The position numbers and the translations under genes were made by a program. Under the pieces are notes generated by a model. It was given only the letters and a program-made list of their open reading frames with translations, was not told the DNA's origin and made no database searches. Below, piece after piece: positions 52,894 to 63,999 of a stretch of 64,000 nt of DNA; position 1 is the first letter of the stretch; the number at the start of each line of letters is the position of its first letter. The stretch covers positions 175,996,721-176,060,720 of the forward strand of contig CM039462.1 in NCBI GenBank assembly GCA_022414725.1, written 5' to 3'. This stretch comes from Microglena sp. YARC (Eukaryota > Chlorophyta > Chlorophyceae > Chlamydomonadales > Chlamydomonadaceae).

Positions 52894-55800
52894 TCACTGG
52901 AACTGGAGACTCGAGTTCCTCCGTGCGTGTCTCTCCGGTCGTTTCATCCTCAACAGAACGAGTGTGTAGACAGGAGACCCGTCTGCATCGAGAACGATGT
53001 TACCGTAATCGTCCTTCTGTATATCTTGTACATCTACAAGAGGTTGTGAGAAATCGCAATCCATAGTGAGTTTTGCGACCGTATAGTTACGTAGTATACC
53101 ATCATGTATGTCGCCTCCATCCTCCAGCTGGAGCGCCGCGTATCCGGGGAGACTGCTGGTGGTGACGTAATCGCCTGCACTTATTGATTTTCCGCTCTCG
53201 TCACATACCCAGATGCATCCTTCGCCAATCGAATTGATTTGGACACGTACATCACCCTGTTCCGCGAGCTGTTTGAGTTCTGTTCCTGTGATGTTTGCAG
53301 ATGGGCCGGAGGGATGGTCCTGGGAGAGCGAGATCACGCCGAAGGCGCGGGGGTCTCTTGGTGCCTTCGAAAGAGACACAAGGGGTAGGGCTTGGTTGAT
53401 GTTCATTGCACGTCGCCGACCTCTTAAGAGACCGGCGGTGTACGCGTTTCGGTCGGTGACAACCACAAGTCCCTCGTGGTCGCGGAGACGTGCAGGAGCG
53501 AGCGCGTCCACGAAGCAGCGATGCTGGCCAGTGAAGTTCACGAACAGGTTCTGGACCGCCTCTGTATCGACCGTGAAGGATAACACGGGAACATTTGATT
53601 GTGTGGTACTCCCGTTTCCGAGCTGGCCGTAGAGGTTGTATCCCCATACGTGCACACGTCCCGTCGAGTCCAGGGCGAGCGTGTGTAAGTCGCCGCACGA
53701 AATGGCCACGATCGTCTATGTGTTCAAAGATCCGACGCTCGATACATCGATCGGTACATTTGAATTTGAGGTACTATTATTTCCGAGCTGGCCTTGGGCG
53801 TTCCTTCCCCATGCGTGCACACGTCCCGTCGAGTCCAGGGCGAGCGTGTGGTATTCGCCGCCCGCAATGGCCACGATCGTCTTAGTGTTCAAAGATCCGA
53901 AGCTCGATACATCGATCGGTACTAATGAATTTGTGGTACTATTATTTCCGAGATTGCCGTATGGGTTGTATCCCCATGCGTGCACACGTCCCGTCGAGTC
54001 CAGGGCGAGCGTGTGGTAGGTGCCGCCTACAATGGCCACGATTGTTTTAGTGTTCAAAGATCCGAAGTTCGATACATCGATCGGTACATTTGAATTTGTG
54101 GTACTATTGTTTCCTAGATGGCCATAGCCGTTGTCTCCCCATGCGTGCACACGTCCCGTCGAGTCCAGGGCGAGCGTGTGGTAGGTGCCGCCTACAATGG
54201 CCACGATTGTTTTAGTGTTCAAAGACCGAAGCTCGATACATCGATCGGTACAGTTGATTGTGCGGTACTATTATTTCCTAGCTGGCCGTAGACGTTTTGT
54301 CCCCATGCGTGCACACGTCCCGTCGAGTCCAGGGCGAGCGTGTGTAGGGAGCCGCCCGCAATGGCCACGATCGTCTTACCGATAAGGGATCCGAAGCTCG
54401 ATACATCGATCGGCACTGATGAACCTGTGGTACTATTGTTTCCTAGCTGGCCTACGTTGTTGTTTCCCCATGCTTGCACACGTCCCGTCGAGTCCAGGGC
54501 GAGCGTGTGGGTGTTGCCGCCCGAAACTAAGAGGATTGTTTTACCGTTAAGAGACCCTCGTGTCGATATGTTTTGTAATGTTGATGTCGATGCTGGGGTT
54601 GTCGTTTGGTTTCCAAGTTGACCGTTGTCGTTGAATCCACATGTGTAAATATCACCTGTCGGTGATACCACAATGGAGTGCAAATATATTCTAGAGTTTG
54701 TGGGCAAGGCACTCCTCCGCCCCCATGTCTTCCGTATTCCCAATGACAATATGCGCGACGGCACGCTCCCGTACCCGCTCGTACTCTCCGACATGGGCGG
54801 CATCTCCACGTGCGTGGAAGTACCCCCCGCCACGAGGGCACGCACGTCGTATGCCGCCTCGCCATCCCCGATGACCTCCACGAGCTGCGGCTCCCACGCG
54901 GCGCCCGCCGAAACGATGGTCTGTCCGTTTCCGCGCTCGCCGAAGGTCACGATGCGGTCGCTCGCCACATGCAGAGCCGTGTGCTTGAAGCCGCAAGCTG
55001 CGCGCAACGGCGTAGCGGGCGTCGGCATATCCGTCACTAATCCAAAGGTCGTGACGCCCGCGCCGCTCCCGAACCCGCCGGACCGACCCAGCTGCCCGGC
55101 ATCGTTCAAGCCTGCCGTGTACACTTTTCCAGATTCGCTACAGACAACGACCGTGTGGTCCCCCCCTAGCGCGACGTGCGTCGCCTTGGCAAAGTCAAAT
55201 AAGGACACCTCCACGATTGTGGGTACATCTTTATTAGAATCACCACCCAATCCCAATTTTCCGAGCTGACCCGAGCCCCAGACGCGCAAGGTGCCCGTGC
55301 CATCGATCGAGGCGGCGTGCGCCGTGCCGGCTGCGATCTGCTTGGAGCCCGCGGAGCCTGATAGGGTGCTCACGAGGCGGGGTGTGGACGTGGATGTGGC
55401 AACGACGCCCATTCCGACGCCCAGCTGGCCGCTCGCGTTGTTGCCGAACGCCATGACCGTATCGTCGGCTTTTCGGACGAGCGTGAACCCGGCGCCGCAA
55501 GCGACCTTGACGGCATTCGTGATACCTGTAACCTTGGTGGGAACGCTCACTGCGGAGCCGCTCGTGTCGGTTCCGCACTGGCCGTGCGTGTTACTGCCCC
55601 AGCACCACACCTCGCCGCTCTGCAGCGCGATCGCGCTGTGCGAGACGCTCTCGGCGGAACTGATGATGACACTTCCGAAACTTCCAACGCCCACATCCAC
55701 GGGGCTGTACCTGTCCAGAATGGTATTGTCGCCGATCTGTCTTGAAGCATTCGCGCCCACCGCCTTGAGGGAGGAACTCGATGAAACGCCGATGTTCGTG

Positions 55801-58800
55801 AGCAGCTTGTGGGACCCCATGCCGGTCGAGAGGACGCGGGGATGGTAGTCGCGCGCAGTCTTGTCGATCAATAGGGGCACATTTGAATCTGCGGTTCTAT
55901 TGTTTCCTAGCTGGCCATTATTGTTTCTTCCCCATGCGTGCACACGTCCCGTCGAGTCCAGGGCGAGCGTGTGGTAGGTGCCGCTCGAAATGGCCACGAT
56001 CGTCTTACCGACAAGGGATCCGAAGATCGATACATCGATCGGTACATTTGATTGTGCGGTACTATTATTTCCTAGCTGGCCGTTGGCGTTGTATCCCCAT
56101 GCTTGCACACGTCCCGTCGAGTCCAGGGCGAGCGTGTGGATGCCGCCCGCAATGGACACGATCGTCTTAGTGTTCAGAGATCCGAAGCTCGATACATCGA
56201 TCGGTACATTTCGGGTTTGGGTACTATTGTTTCCTAGCTGGCCTTGGAGGTTGTATCCCCATGCGTGCACACGTCCCGTCGAGTCCAGGGCGAGCGTGTG
56301 GTAGATGCCGCCCGCAATGGCCACGATCGTCTTTGTGTTCAAAGATCCGAAGCTCGATACATCGATCGGTACATTTCGTTGTGTGGTACTACTATTTCCG
56401 AGCTGGCCTTGGGCGTTGTTTCCCCATGCGTGCACACGTCCCGTTGAATCCAGGGCGAGCGTGTGGGAGTCGCCGCCCGCAATGGCCACGATCGTCTTTG
56501 TGTTCAAAGATCCGAAGCTCGATACATCGATCGGTACACTTGAATTTGCTGTACTATTGTTTCCTAGCTGGCCTTGACCGTTGTATCCCCATGCGTGCAC
56601 ACGTCCCGTCGAGTCCAGGGCGAGCGTGTGGATGCCGCCGCCCGCAATGGTCATGATCGTATTTGTGTTCAAAGATCCGAAGCTCGATACATCGATCGGT
56701 ACATATGAAGAGTTGTTACTATTATTTCCGAGCTGGCCGTATTGGTTGTTTCCCCATGCGTGCACACGTCCCGTCGAGTCCAGGGCGAGCGTGTAGGAGC
56801 TGCCGCACGAAATGGCCACGATCCGTATTCCTTCCTTCATCAGGCGTGAAACGGGTCTGAACGTGCTTTTGTTGATTGTTGTTTCGTCTCCGAGCTGACC
56901 ATTAGAATTAAAACCTGTAATGAACAACACTCCGTCCGCATCAACGTATGCGGATGTATTTTCACTTGACCCCGCCCCCAACTTTTTCTGGAACGTCCCA
57001 TCGTGAATGCGGTTGTGACGTTCTGGAACGTCCCATCGTGAATGCGGTTGTGACCAGCGCGTTGTGACGTTCGGATTGTTATCGCCCACTTGTCCGTATG
57101 CGTTGTCGCCGAACGCTATCAGCGCGTTGTTCCCGGTGAAGTTGAAGGTCAGCGGATCCGGCGTGGTCGAGATCACCGTGTGGTTCCTTCCGCACGCGAC
57201 ATCGTACCCCGCATACCCCACGAGCAGAGTCGGCGTCAGCGATTCCGCGGTGGCCTCACCCAGTCCCAGCTGCCCCTTATCATTGGCACCGAACACGACG
57301 ATGGCGTTGTCCTCCTTGATCAGCGCCGAATGGTTGAGGCCCGCCGCGATCTCGACGGACAAACCGTTGCTAGAGCCTGCGCCTCCACCCGCTAGCACCT
57401 GCACCACGGACGTCACGGGCGACGTCTTATTTCCCTGCCCCAATTGGCCGCGATCGTTGCGTCTGACGCCCGTCACCTGCCCATCGTAGCGCGTGAAGAG
57501 CGTGTGCTCGTGGCCGCATGCCACGTCCACGACGTTCGAGAGCGTGTAGACTATTCCGAGCGTGTTGGCCTGCGGAACGAGCGAGGGAGATGCGCCGCAC
57601 TGGCCCTGGTCGTTCTTGCCGCACAGGTATGCGCTGCCGTTTGTCAGGAGGACAGCCGAATGGTACCCTCCTGCGGAGATGGCGCGCGCAGGCACAGAGT
57701 TGCTGTCTGGCATGAGCATGGGCACGATGCCGGCATTGACCACGGCGTTGGCGGAGGACGCGCCTCTGCCCAGCTGTCCGTTGGCATCGTTTCCGGCGCC
57801 CATCACGGCGCCGTTCGATGTCAGGTATAAGGAGTGTGTGTATCCTGCTGCGACCGCGACCGCATTCGAGACGCCCACCACCCCTGCGAAGTTCGATGTC
57901 GTCACGGTCGAGCCTATGCCCAGCTGCCCGTTGACGTTCATGCCGACCGACGAAGCCGTGCCGTCCGTGCGCACGCAGAGGGTGAAGCGTTCGCCGCACG
58001 CTACCAGCGCCGCATTCGTGATGCCCGGCACCTTGGTGGGAACGGCGATGTTGGACGTGTGGCCCAGCCCCAGCTGGCCGTAGTCGTTGCGGCCACACAC
58101 GAAGAGCTCTCCGTTGCGCACGTAGGCCGAGTGGTCTTGAGCGGCGCCCGTGAAGAGGTACGTGGATACGGTGTTCGCGAAAATCAGGTTGCCCGACAGG
58201 TACAGGTTGCGCCACCGCTTATCGGGCGCACCCAGGTCATGCGTCCCGTTCACGGCGGGGACAATGTTCGAGTCGGACGTGATGATACCGGAGCCGTCAC
58301 CTGCTCCTCCTCCGCCGCTGCTGAATACCTCTACCCCCTTGTATATGTTGGCCGTTTCCAAGATGCGCAGGTTGCCGCTGAGCAGGATGTCGCCGTTGCT
58401 GTCGAGCGAGCCAATGCCGTAAGCCTGGTTGGACGCGGAGTCCGCGATGCCGGACACGGCGCCGATCTTACTATATACGGTCCCGATCACCGCAGAGCTT
58501 GCTGCGACGTTGCTGCTCGTCGAGTTCACTAGAGAACTGATGGCCGATCCTCCGAGCGTTTGGAAGGTGGCGGAGGTTCCGACGAGCGCACCGGTGAGCG
58601 TTCCGCCGCTCCTGGGCAGCGCAGCGTTTGCCACGTTGGACGCGGAGTCCGCGATGCCGGACACGGCGTCGATCTTACTATATGCGGCCCCGATCACCGC
58701 AGAGCTTGCTGCGACGTAGCTGCTCATCGAGTTCACTAGAGAACTGATGGCCGATCCTCCGAGCGTTTGGAAGGTGGCGGAGGTTCCGACGAGCGCGCCG

Positions 58801-60143
58801 GTGAGCGTTCCGTCGCTCCTGGGCAGCGCAGCGTTCGCCACGTTGGACGCGGAGTCCGCGATGTCGGACACGGCGCCGATCTTACTATATGCGGCCCCGA
58901 TCACCGCAGAGCTTGCTGCGACGTTGCTGCTCGTCGAGTCCACTAGAGAACTGATGGCCGATCCTCCGAGCGTTTGGAAGGTGGCGGAGGTTCCGACGAG
59001 CGCGCCGGTGAGCGTTCCGCCGCTCCTGGGCAGCGCAGCGTTCGCCACGTTGGACGCGGAGTCCGCGATGCCGGACACGGCGTCGATCTTACTATATGCG
59101 GCCCCGATCACCGCAGAGCTTGCTGCGACGTTGCTGCTCATCGAGTTCACTAGAGAACTGATGGCCGATCCTCCGAGCGTTTGGAAGGTGGCGGAGGTTC
59201 CGACGAGCGCGCCGGTGAGCGTTCCGTCGCTCCTGGGCAGCGCAGCGTTCGCCACGTTGGACGCGGCATCGATCTTACTATATGCGGCCCCGATCACCGC
59301 AGAGCTTGCTGCGACGTTACTGCTCGTCGAGTTCACTAGAGAACTGATGGCCGATCCTCCGAGCGTTTGGAAGGTGGCGGAGGTTCCTACGAGCGCGCCG
59401 GTGAGAGTTCCGCTGCTCCTGGGCAGCGCAGCGTTCGCCACGTTGGACGCGGAGTCCGCGATGTCGGACACGGCGCCGATCTTACTATATGCGGCCCCGA
59501 TCACCGCAGAGCTTGCTGCGACGTTGCTGCTCGTCGAGTTCACTAGAGAACTGATGGCCGATCCTTCGAGCGTTTGGAAGGTGGCGGAGGTTCCGACGAG
59601 CGCGCCGGTGAGCGTTCCGCCGCTCCTGGGCAGCGCACCGTTGGACGCGGCAAACGCGATGCCGGACAAGGCGTCGATGTTACTATATGCGGCCCTGATC
59701 ACCGCAGAGCTTGCAGCGACGTTGCTGCTCGTCGAGTTCACTAAAGAACTGATGGCCGATCCTCCGAGCGTTTGGAAGGTGGCGGAGGTTCCGACGAGCG
59801 CGCCGGTGAGCGTTCCGCCGCTCCTGGGCAGCGCAGCGTTCGCCACGTTGGACGCGGAGTCCGCGATGCCGGACACGGCGTCGATCTTACTATATGCGGC
59901 CCCGATCACCGCAGAGCTTGCTGCGACGTTGCTGCTCATCGAGTTCACTAGAGAACTGATGGCCGATCCTCCGAGCGTTTGGAAGGTGGCGGAGGTTCCG
60001 ACGAGCGCGCCGGTGAGCGTTCCGCCCGTCTTTGCGAGCACGGTCGAGGTGACGTACTGCTCGGATGCGATGGGAGCATCTTGGCTGTGTATGATGTTCG
60101 ACGTGGACTGTGACGTGGAGTATATTTCAGATAATCTGATCAT
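52894..60143 (-). CDS. Giant RCC1-repeat fibre protein with auto-processing chaperone tail (one frameshift, one stop)
   Basis: The ATG at 60143 starts MIRLSEIYSTSQ. About 520 residues of a phage-fibre repeat follow (GGTLTGALVGTSATFQTLGG, eight copies of about 210 bp), then RCC1 beta-propeller repeats (HTLALDSTGRVHAWGYN, QLGNNST, VPIDVSSFGSL). At 54227 one base is missing relative to sister repeats (AAAGACCG versus AAAGATCCG) and the frame ends at 54219; the shifted frame continues through more RCC1 units to TAG at 53716-53718, where sister repeats have AAG (Lys). Beyond it the same frame runs to 52894 with GEGCIWVCDESGKSISAGDY and NYTVAKLTMDCDF, resembling the Peptidase_G2-type intramolecular chaperone. 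It is likely a host-binding fibre of about 2400 residues if intact. Confidence 0.8.
53640..56810 (-). repeat. 153-156 bp RCC1 repeats, near-identical, two blocks
   Basis: In 53640-54540 and 55900-56810, GCGTGCACACGTCCCGTCGA followed by GTCCAGGGCGAGCGTGTG recurs in about fourteen units, with ATCGATCGGTAC spacers. The units in between (54660-55860) are RCC1-like but diverged. The near identity of the two outer blocks implies recent conversion or expansion. Confidence 0.88.
58430..60030 (-). repeat. About 210-bp fibre repeats, eight copies
   Basis: GCCGATCCTCCGAGCGTTTG, then GAAGGTGGCGGAGGTTCC recurs every 198-216 bp. Length changes (missing GACTCC or longer segments) are multiples of three. 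The plus strand is open throughout by composition. Confidence 0.88.
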
Positions 60144-60444
60144 TGTAATGTATCTTGTATTCACATTTTTTTACTTAGTCGATTGAACGGTAAAGTGGGA
60201 CGGACACCTTGTCGTTTGGGGCTTCTGAAAAGTTGACCGGTGTAGTGAACACCCGCTCTGCATCAATCATGATGACGATGCGCTCTTACAACCAACGGAG
60301 ATGACGACGATCTATCTGGGCATCATGGTGGAAGAGACGAACATTTTACGAACATTACATTGGGTTCAACGGTCCCATATTTTTTGTATAAGGAGTTTCT
60401 CCAGTCAATCACTAATTGCCGTCCGTCTTATAAAAACAGACATA
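60144..60444. other. Divergent spacer with dispersed-repeat pieces
   Basis: GGCTTCTGAAAAGTTGACC (60220) also occurs at 49475. CATTGGGTTCAACGGTCCCA with TATTTTTTGT (60358-60388) belongs to the hairpin-repeat family of 2510 and 50273. TATAAA at 60429-60434 lies 11 bp before the ATG at 60445. No gene is supported. Confidence 0.5.
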
Positions 60445-60942
60445 ATGGTCGCCACCAACGCCACCAACGCCTCCACCAACGCCAACAAGACGACGTCGTA
60501 CTCGTCCGCTCGTGCGAAGGAGCTGTACCTGGCCTTCTACGACGATACGAAGACCCTTCTGCGCACGATATCGACCGACGTCCCCGACATGGCCGTGGAA
60601 CTCAGCATCGTCATCGCCTTGATGAAGGTGCTGAAGAAGGTGAACGTTCGCTTGCCGTTCAAGTACTACTACGTGATGATGGAGGGTCCCTTCGGTGACC
60701 ACCTGCGCTCTTGCAACAAGCAGTTCTTCATGGAAGACCCGCGCTTCTCGATCGACGGATACGACGCGCTCACGCAGCTCATCCGCAGGCAGCTGAAAAC
60801 GGTGGACCCGGCGTACGTGGACAGCGTCTGCCTCTCGCTTTCCAGGCTGTCGGCGCGATGCACCGATATCGTCGAGCACAAGAAACTCAAGTACGATAAC
60901 TGGAAGCCTCGGATCTACCTGGAAGATAACAGCTACGTTTGA
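60445..60942 (+). CDS. Uncharacterised protein, 165 aa
   Basis: Start MVATNATNASTNANKTTSYS; the upstream in-frame ATG at 60301 precedes the TATA box and is rejected. After the Asn/Thr-rich leader the sequence is helical and folded-looking (ARAKELYLAFYDDTKTLLRT, then VELSIVIALMKVLKKVNVRL, YYYVMMEGPFGDHLRSCNKQ). No family is recognised. It is convergent with the membrane protein gene, 12 bp apart. Confidence 0.65.
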   Translation: MVATNATNASTNANKTTSYSSARAKELYLAFYDDTKTLLRTISTDVPDMAVELSIVIALMKVLKKVNVRLPFKYYYVMMEGPFGDHLRSCNKQFFMEDPRFSIDGYDALTQLIRRQLKTVDPAYVDSVCLSLSRLSARCTDIVEHKKLKYDNWKPRIYLEDNSYV

Positions 60943-60954
60943 GTGACTAATCTA

Positions 60955-61707
60955 CTAATAAAAAACCGAGAACGCCAGTCCGAAGGCCACGCCGGTGACG
61001 ACTGCGATGGTCATCGCGTTGCGCAGGGTGGACACCAGCATGTTATTTTTGTTGGTCGCCTCCTCCTTTACTGGGGAGTAATAGTATGCCATCGTGAACG
61101 CCGCAGTCACCCCCGCGGCCAGCACCAGAAACTTTCTGAAGACCTCGAAGGTCGTCCACGAGTCGTGTCCGATCGTGAGCCAGCGGATGTTCGTGTACGA
61201 ACGATCGATTATTCCCAGGACGGCGCTGAGGACGGCCACCAGCCCGACCTGCAAGGCGGCTATGATTAACTTTATGTTCCTGCTTGTGGTCCGCGAGGGG
61301 GGGACGACGTACTTGGCGATGGCGAACATTGCGTGGACGGGCAGGAGCATCGCGCCCGTGAACCACGGTATGGCGCGCACAACCACTGGGCTGGGGACGA
61401 TCCATGGACTCTTACACAGCATGCCGTAAAAGAGCGACTTGGGTTTCGAAAGAGCGATGGACAACGCCGCCTCCGGCGTGTGGCGCGTCCGCCTGAACAC
61501 CGATACCACATGGCACCTGTTATCGTCTATCACGAACGACAGAGCGTACATGAAGGCCGAAATGCACAGCACCTTCAGTGAAAACCATTCCGTGTCCTCC
61601 ATGACACGCGAGACCCTTTTTTTCCGGTCCTCTGTGTGGTACACATGCAGAACGATGTAGAGCAGCACGATTGCAACGACTATTATCGAGATGGCGTACA
61701 GCTCCAT
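60955..61707 (-). CDS. Multi-pass membrane protein, 250 aa
   Basis: Six or seven hydrophobic segments, starting with MELYAISIIVVAIVLLYIVL and including VLCISAFMYALSFVIDD, VVRAIPWFTGAMLLPVHAMF, LIIAALQVGLVAVLSAVLGI, FLVLAAGVTAAFTMAYYYS and AMTIAVVTGVAFGLAFSVFY. No transporter motif is recognised. It lies between the SWIB gene and the unknown gene at 60445; probably a viral membrane protein. Confidence 0.7.
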   Translation of the reverse strand: MELYAISIIVVAIVLLYIVLHVYHTEDRKKRVSRVMEDTEWFSLKVLCISAFMYALSFVIDDNRCHVVSVFRRTRHTPEAALSIALSKPKSLFYGMLCKSPWIVPSPVVVRAIPWFTGAMLLPVHAMFAIAKYVVPPSRTTSRNIKLIIAALQVGLVAVLSAVLGIIDRSYTNIRWLTIGHDSWTTFEVFRKFLVLAAGVTAAFTMAYYYSPVKEEATNKNNMLVSTLRNAMTIAVVTGVAFGLAFSVFY

Positions 61708-61773
61708 TGAATGGGAAAGATACCGAGAATGAGAACGATGACGAGAACAAGTTATTACAACGCGTCATAAGAT

Positions 61774-62472
61774 TTAGGCAGCAGCGACCGTAGGTTGCTG
61801 GGTTTGGTCCTCCCCCTTGATGACTGAGAAATGGGGGTTGATGTACCTCTGCATGTTGAAGTAGTTAAGAATCACGCCTTCTTCGATATTGAGCACAGCC
61901 TGGAGCTTTTCGTCGGGCAGGATGATGCGGCCGTCGGTTGGAGACTGCAGATTGTTCTGCTTGACGTACCGGTTCAGCCCCTGAACGACTTCCTTCCTGG
62001 AGACCCTGTCCTCGATTGAACGCCCGAGGAACTGCGCCATGGACTCGGACATCGAGCCGAGGGCGACCTTGCAAGGGGTGGTGCTGTTGGGCGAAGCCTT
62101 CTTCTTGCGCCCGCTTGAGATGGAGGCGCTGTGCGCCTTGCAGATGCGCACGTACTCCTTTTGCAGGGTCTTGGTAATAGCGATCGCGTCCTTCATGACG
62201 ATCGAGATGCTGGCGATCTTGTCGGCGAGCTCGCCCAGCTTAGCTGTCATGACATCCACCTCGGCCACTGTGGCGGAAATCTCCTCGGGAGCAGGAGTTG
62301 ATGATGCTGCGGCTACTTCTGTGGCGGCAATGGCGGAAATCTCATCGGGAGCAGGAGTTTCTGCTACGGCTTCTGCTACGGCTTCTGTGGCGGCTTCGGC
62401 TGTTTTTTTTATGATTGCAGACCTACCGACCTTCTTGGTGGTGGTGGTGGTGGATACAGTTGCGTTGGCCAT
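61774..62472 (-). CDS. SWIB/MDM2-domain protein
   Basis: The N-terminal 90 residues are low complexity (TTTTTKKVG, then Ala/Glu/Pro repeats with TPAPDEIS twice). A short coiled coil follows (VMTAKLGELADKIASISIVM). The C-terminal 80 residues are a SWIB domain: MAQFLGRSIEDRVSRKEVVQ, GLNRYVKQNNLQSPTDGRII, LPDEKLQAVLNIEEGVILNY and FNMQRYINPHF. SWIB domains occur in chromatin-remodelling subunits and in algal giant viruses, where a role in transcription or DNA packaging is assumed. Same strand as VLTF3, 94 bp downstream of it. Confidence 0.88.
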   Translation of the reverse strand: MANATVSTTTTTKKVGRSAIIKKTAEAATEAVAEAVAETPAPDEISAIAATEVAAASSTPAPEEISATVAEVDVMTAKLGELADKIASISIVMKDAIAITKTLQKEYVRICKAHSASISSGRKKKASPNSTTPCKVALGSMSESMAQFLGRSIEDRVSRKEVVQGLNRYVKQNNLQSPTDGRIILPDEKLQAVLNIEEGVILNYFNMQRYINPHFSVIKGEDQTQQPTVAAA

Positions 62473-62565
62473 TGCGTTTCTTGGGTAGTAGTAGTGTTGG
62501 TCGGGTAGATGAGTTAATGCAGAGTAATTGCTTTATACCACCTTTCGGGTCGCGGCCCGTATTTT

Positions 62566-63999
62566 TCAGAGCGACGGGATGAAGTCCCACCTTACGTCCT
62601 CGCATATCTTTCGCCAAATCTGGTCCTGTTGGTAGAGTTTCTCGCGGGACTTGAGCAGGGGGAAGTTCACGAGGTACTGGTCCTTCTCTAGTAGCTGCAT
62701 CATCTTGTGCAGGCAGTACGAGTACGAGAGGAAGTTCTTCCTCTTGGGGGGCTGGTACTTGAGGAACGGGATTTGGATGGCGCAGAACATAAAGCGGACC
62801 TTGTCCTCCAGGTCGGGGGGCATGTGGATGGTGGGGATCCCGTTGAGTCGGTGCATGATGTGCGGGATGTGTTCGTAGTACTTGTTGCTATCGATCTTCT
62901 TGAGGATCGCGCGGATCCGATTGGGCGTGAGCGTGGCCATGTTCGTGATCTTCTGCTTCTTTATCTCCATGATGATGTTCATGAACACGTCGTCGGGGAT
63001 CTCCGTGGTCTCCTTCCCCTGCACCTGGTTGAGCCACTTGTTCAAGTGGTTGATGCGCTTGTAGGCGAAGCAAGCGGCGTCCTTGGGAGGGTCCTTGTAC
63101 GTGGGCTTTTCGTGGTCGATCAGGATGTACTCGACGGACCTGCACTCCATGCACACGATGCACCCGTCCTGCATGTTCAGCATGTGCTGCGTGGAGTCGC
63201 AGTGAGGGCACACGCGATCGGTGCCGGAGGAGGTGTTGGTTGATGATGGAGGCGTGGATGGCACGGAAGCCGAAGCTAAAGCTAAAGCTGAAGCCGAAGA
63301 TAAAGCCGAAGCCGAAGATAAAGCCGAAGCTAAAGCTGAAGCCGAAGCCGAAGCTGAAGCCGAAGCTGAAGCCGCAGCCGAAGCCGCAGATGATGCTCGC
63401 TTGCCCCCCCCACCCGTAGTATCGTCCTCCTGGGCGATGGGCGCGCGCATGGGCCCGTCGTCGTAGGCTATCGCTATGTAGCGGTCCAACAGGGTCGCGC
63501 GATCCGTGTCGTTGGGGGGTGATTTGAGCGGAATCACCATCGATGCTAAAGACGATGCGGGCGTTGTTATTAAAGTCGGCGGCGCCGCAGCGGATCCCAT
63601 GAAGTAGGTCAGAATTCTGGAGGACGAATTGAGCGAAGAAAACACATCCGTGCTGTTACCGCTGCCGCTGTTACCGCTACCGCTGTTACCGCTGTTACCG
63701 CTACCGCTGCCGCTGCCGCTGCTGCTGCCGCCGCTGCTGCTGCTGCTGCTCATTGTTACCGAAGATTGTTGTCTCTCCAGACCTTCGCTGTTTTTTTGGT
63801 AGTTGTTCGCAGCAGCGTCGTTCTTGTTCGAGTCGATGATGTCGTAGTATTTGTACAGGATGTCGCCTGTGCGGAGAAAGTAGTCGTTCTCGTCTCCGCT
63901 GTGCTGTAGGCGTTTGACCTGTTGCCGGGCGGTGTGCAGCCGGTCGGACAGCGACGCGAATCGGTCGAAGTCGCGGTCTGCCCATGCGCTCCTCGGCAT
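62566..63999 (-). CDS. VLTF3: Poxvirus late transcription factor VLTF3-like protein
   Basis: The C-terminal 220 residues match the VLTF3 family: a zinc-ribbon (Cys at about 264, 267, 283 and 286: DRVCPHCDSTQHM, then GCIVCMECRSVE), followed by FAYKRINHLNKWLNQVQGKE, IPDDVFMNIIMEIKKQK, RIRAILKKIDSNKYYEHIPH and FLSYSYCLHKMMQLLEKDQY. It drives late gene transcription in nucleocytoplasmic viruses. Residues 80-255 are Ser/Gly- and Ala/Ser-rich low complexity from codon slippage. The ATG lies one base from the window edge, so a longer N-terminus cannot be excluded. Confidence 0.93.
   Translation of the reverse strand: MPRSAWADRDFDRFASLSDRLHTARQQVKRLQHSGDENDYFLRTGDILYKYYDIIDSNKNDAAANNYQKNSEGLERQQSSVTMSSSSSSGGSSSGSGSGSGNSGNSGSGNSGSGNSTDVFSSLNSSSRILTYFMGSAAAPPTLITTPASSLASMVIPLKSPPNDTDRATLLDRYIAIAYDDGPMRAPIAQEDDTTGGGGKRASSAASAAASASASASASASALASALSSASALSSASALALASASVPSTPPSSTNTSSGTDRVCPHCDSTQHMLNMQDGCIVCMECRSVEYILIDHEKPTYKDPPKDAACFAYKRINHLNKWLNQVQGKETTEIPDDVFMNIIMEIKKQKITNMATLTPNRIRAILKKIDSNKYYEHIPHIMHRLNGIPTIHMPPDLEDKVRFMFCAIQIPFLKYQPPKRKNFLSYSYCLHKMMQLLEKDQYLVNFPLLKSREKLYQQDQIWRKICEDVRWDFIPSL

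Noticed and set aside
58747..60186. 479-aa forward frame over the fibre repeats
   Set aside because: Antisense of the RCC1 fibre gene, whose frame continues for thousands of bases into recognised domains.
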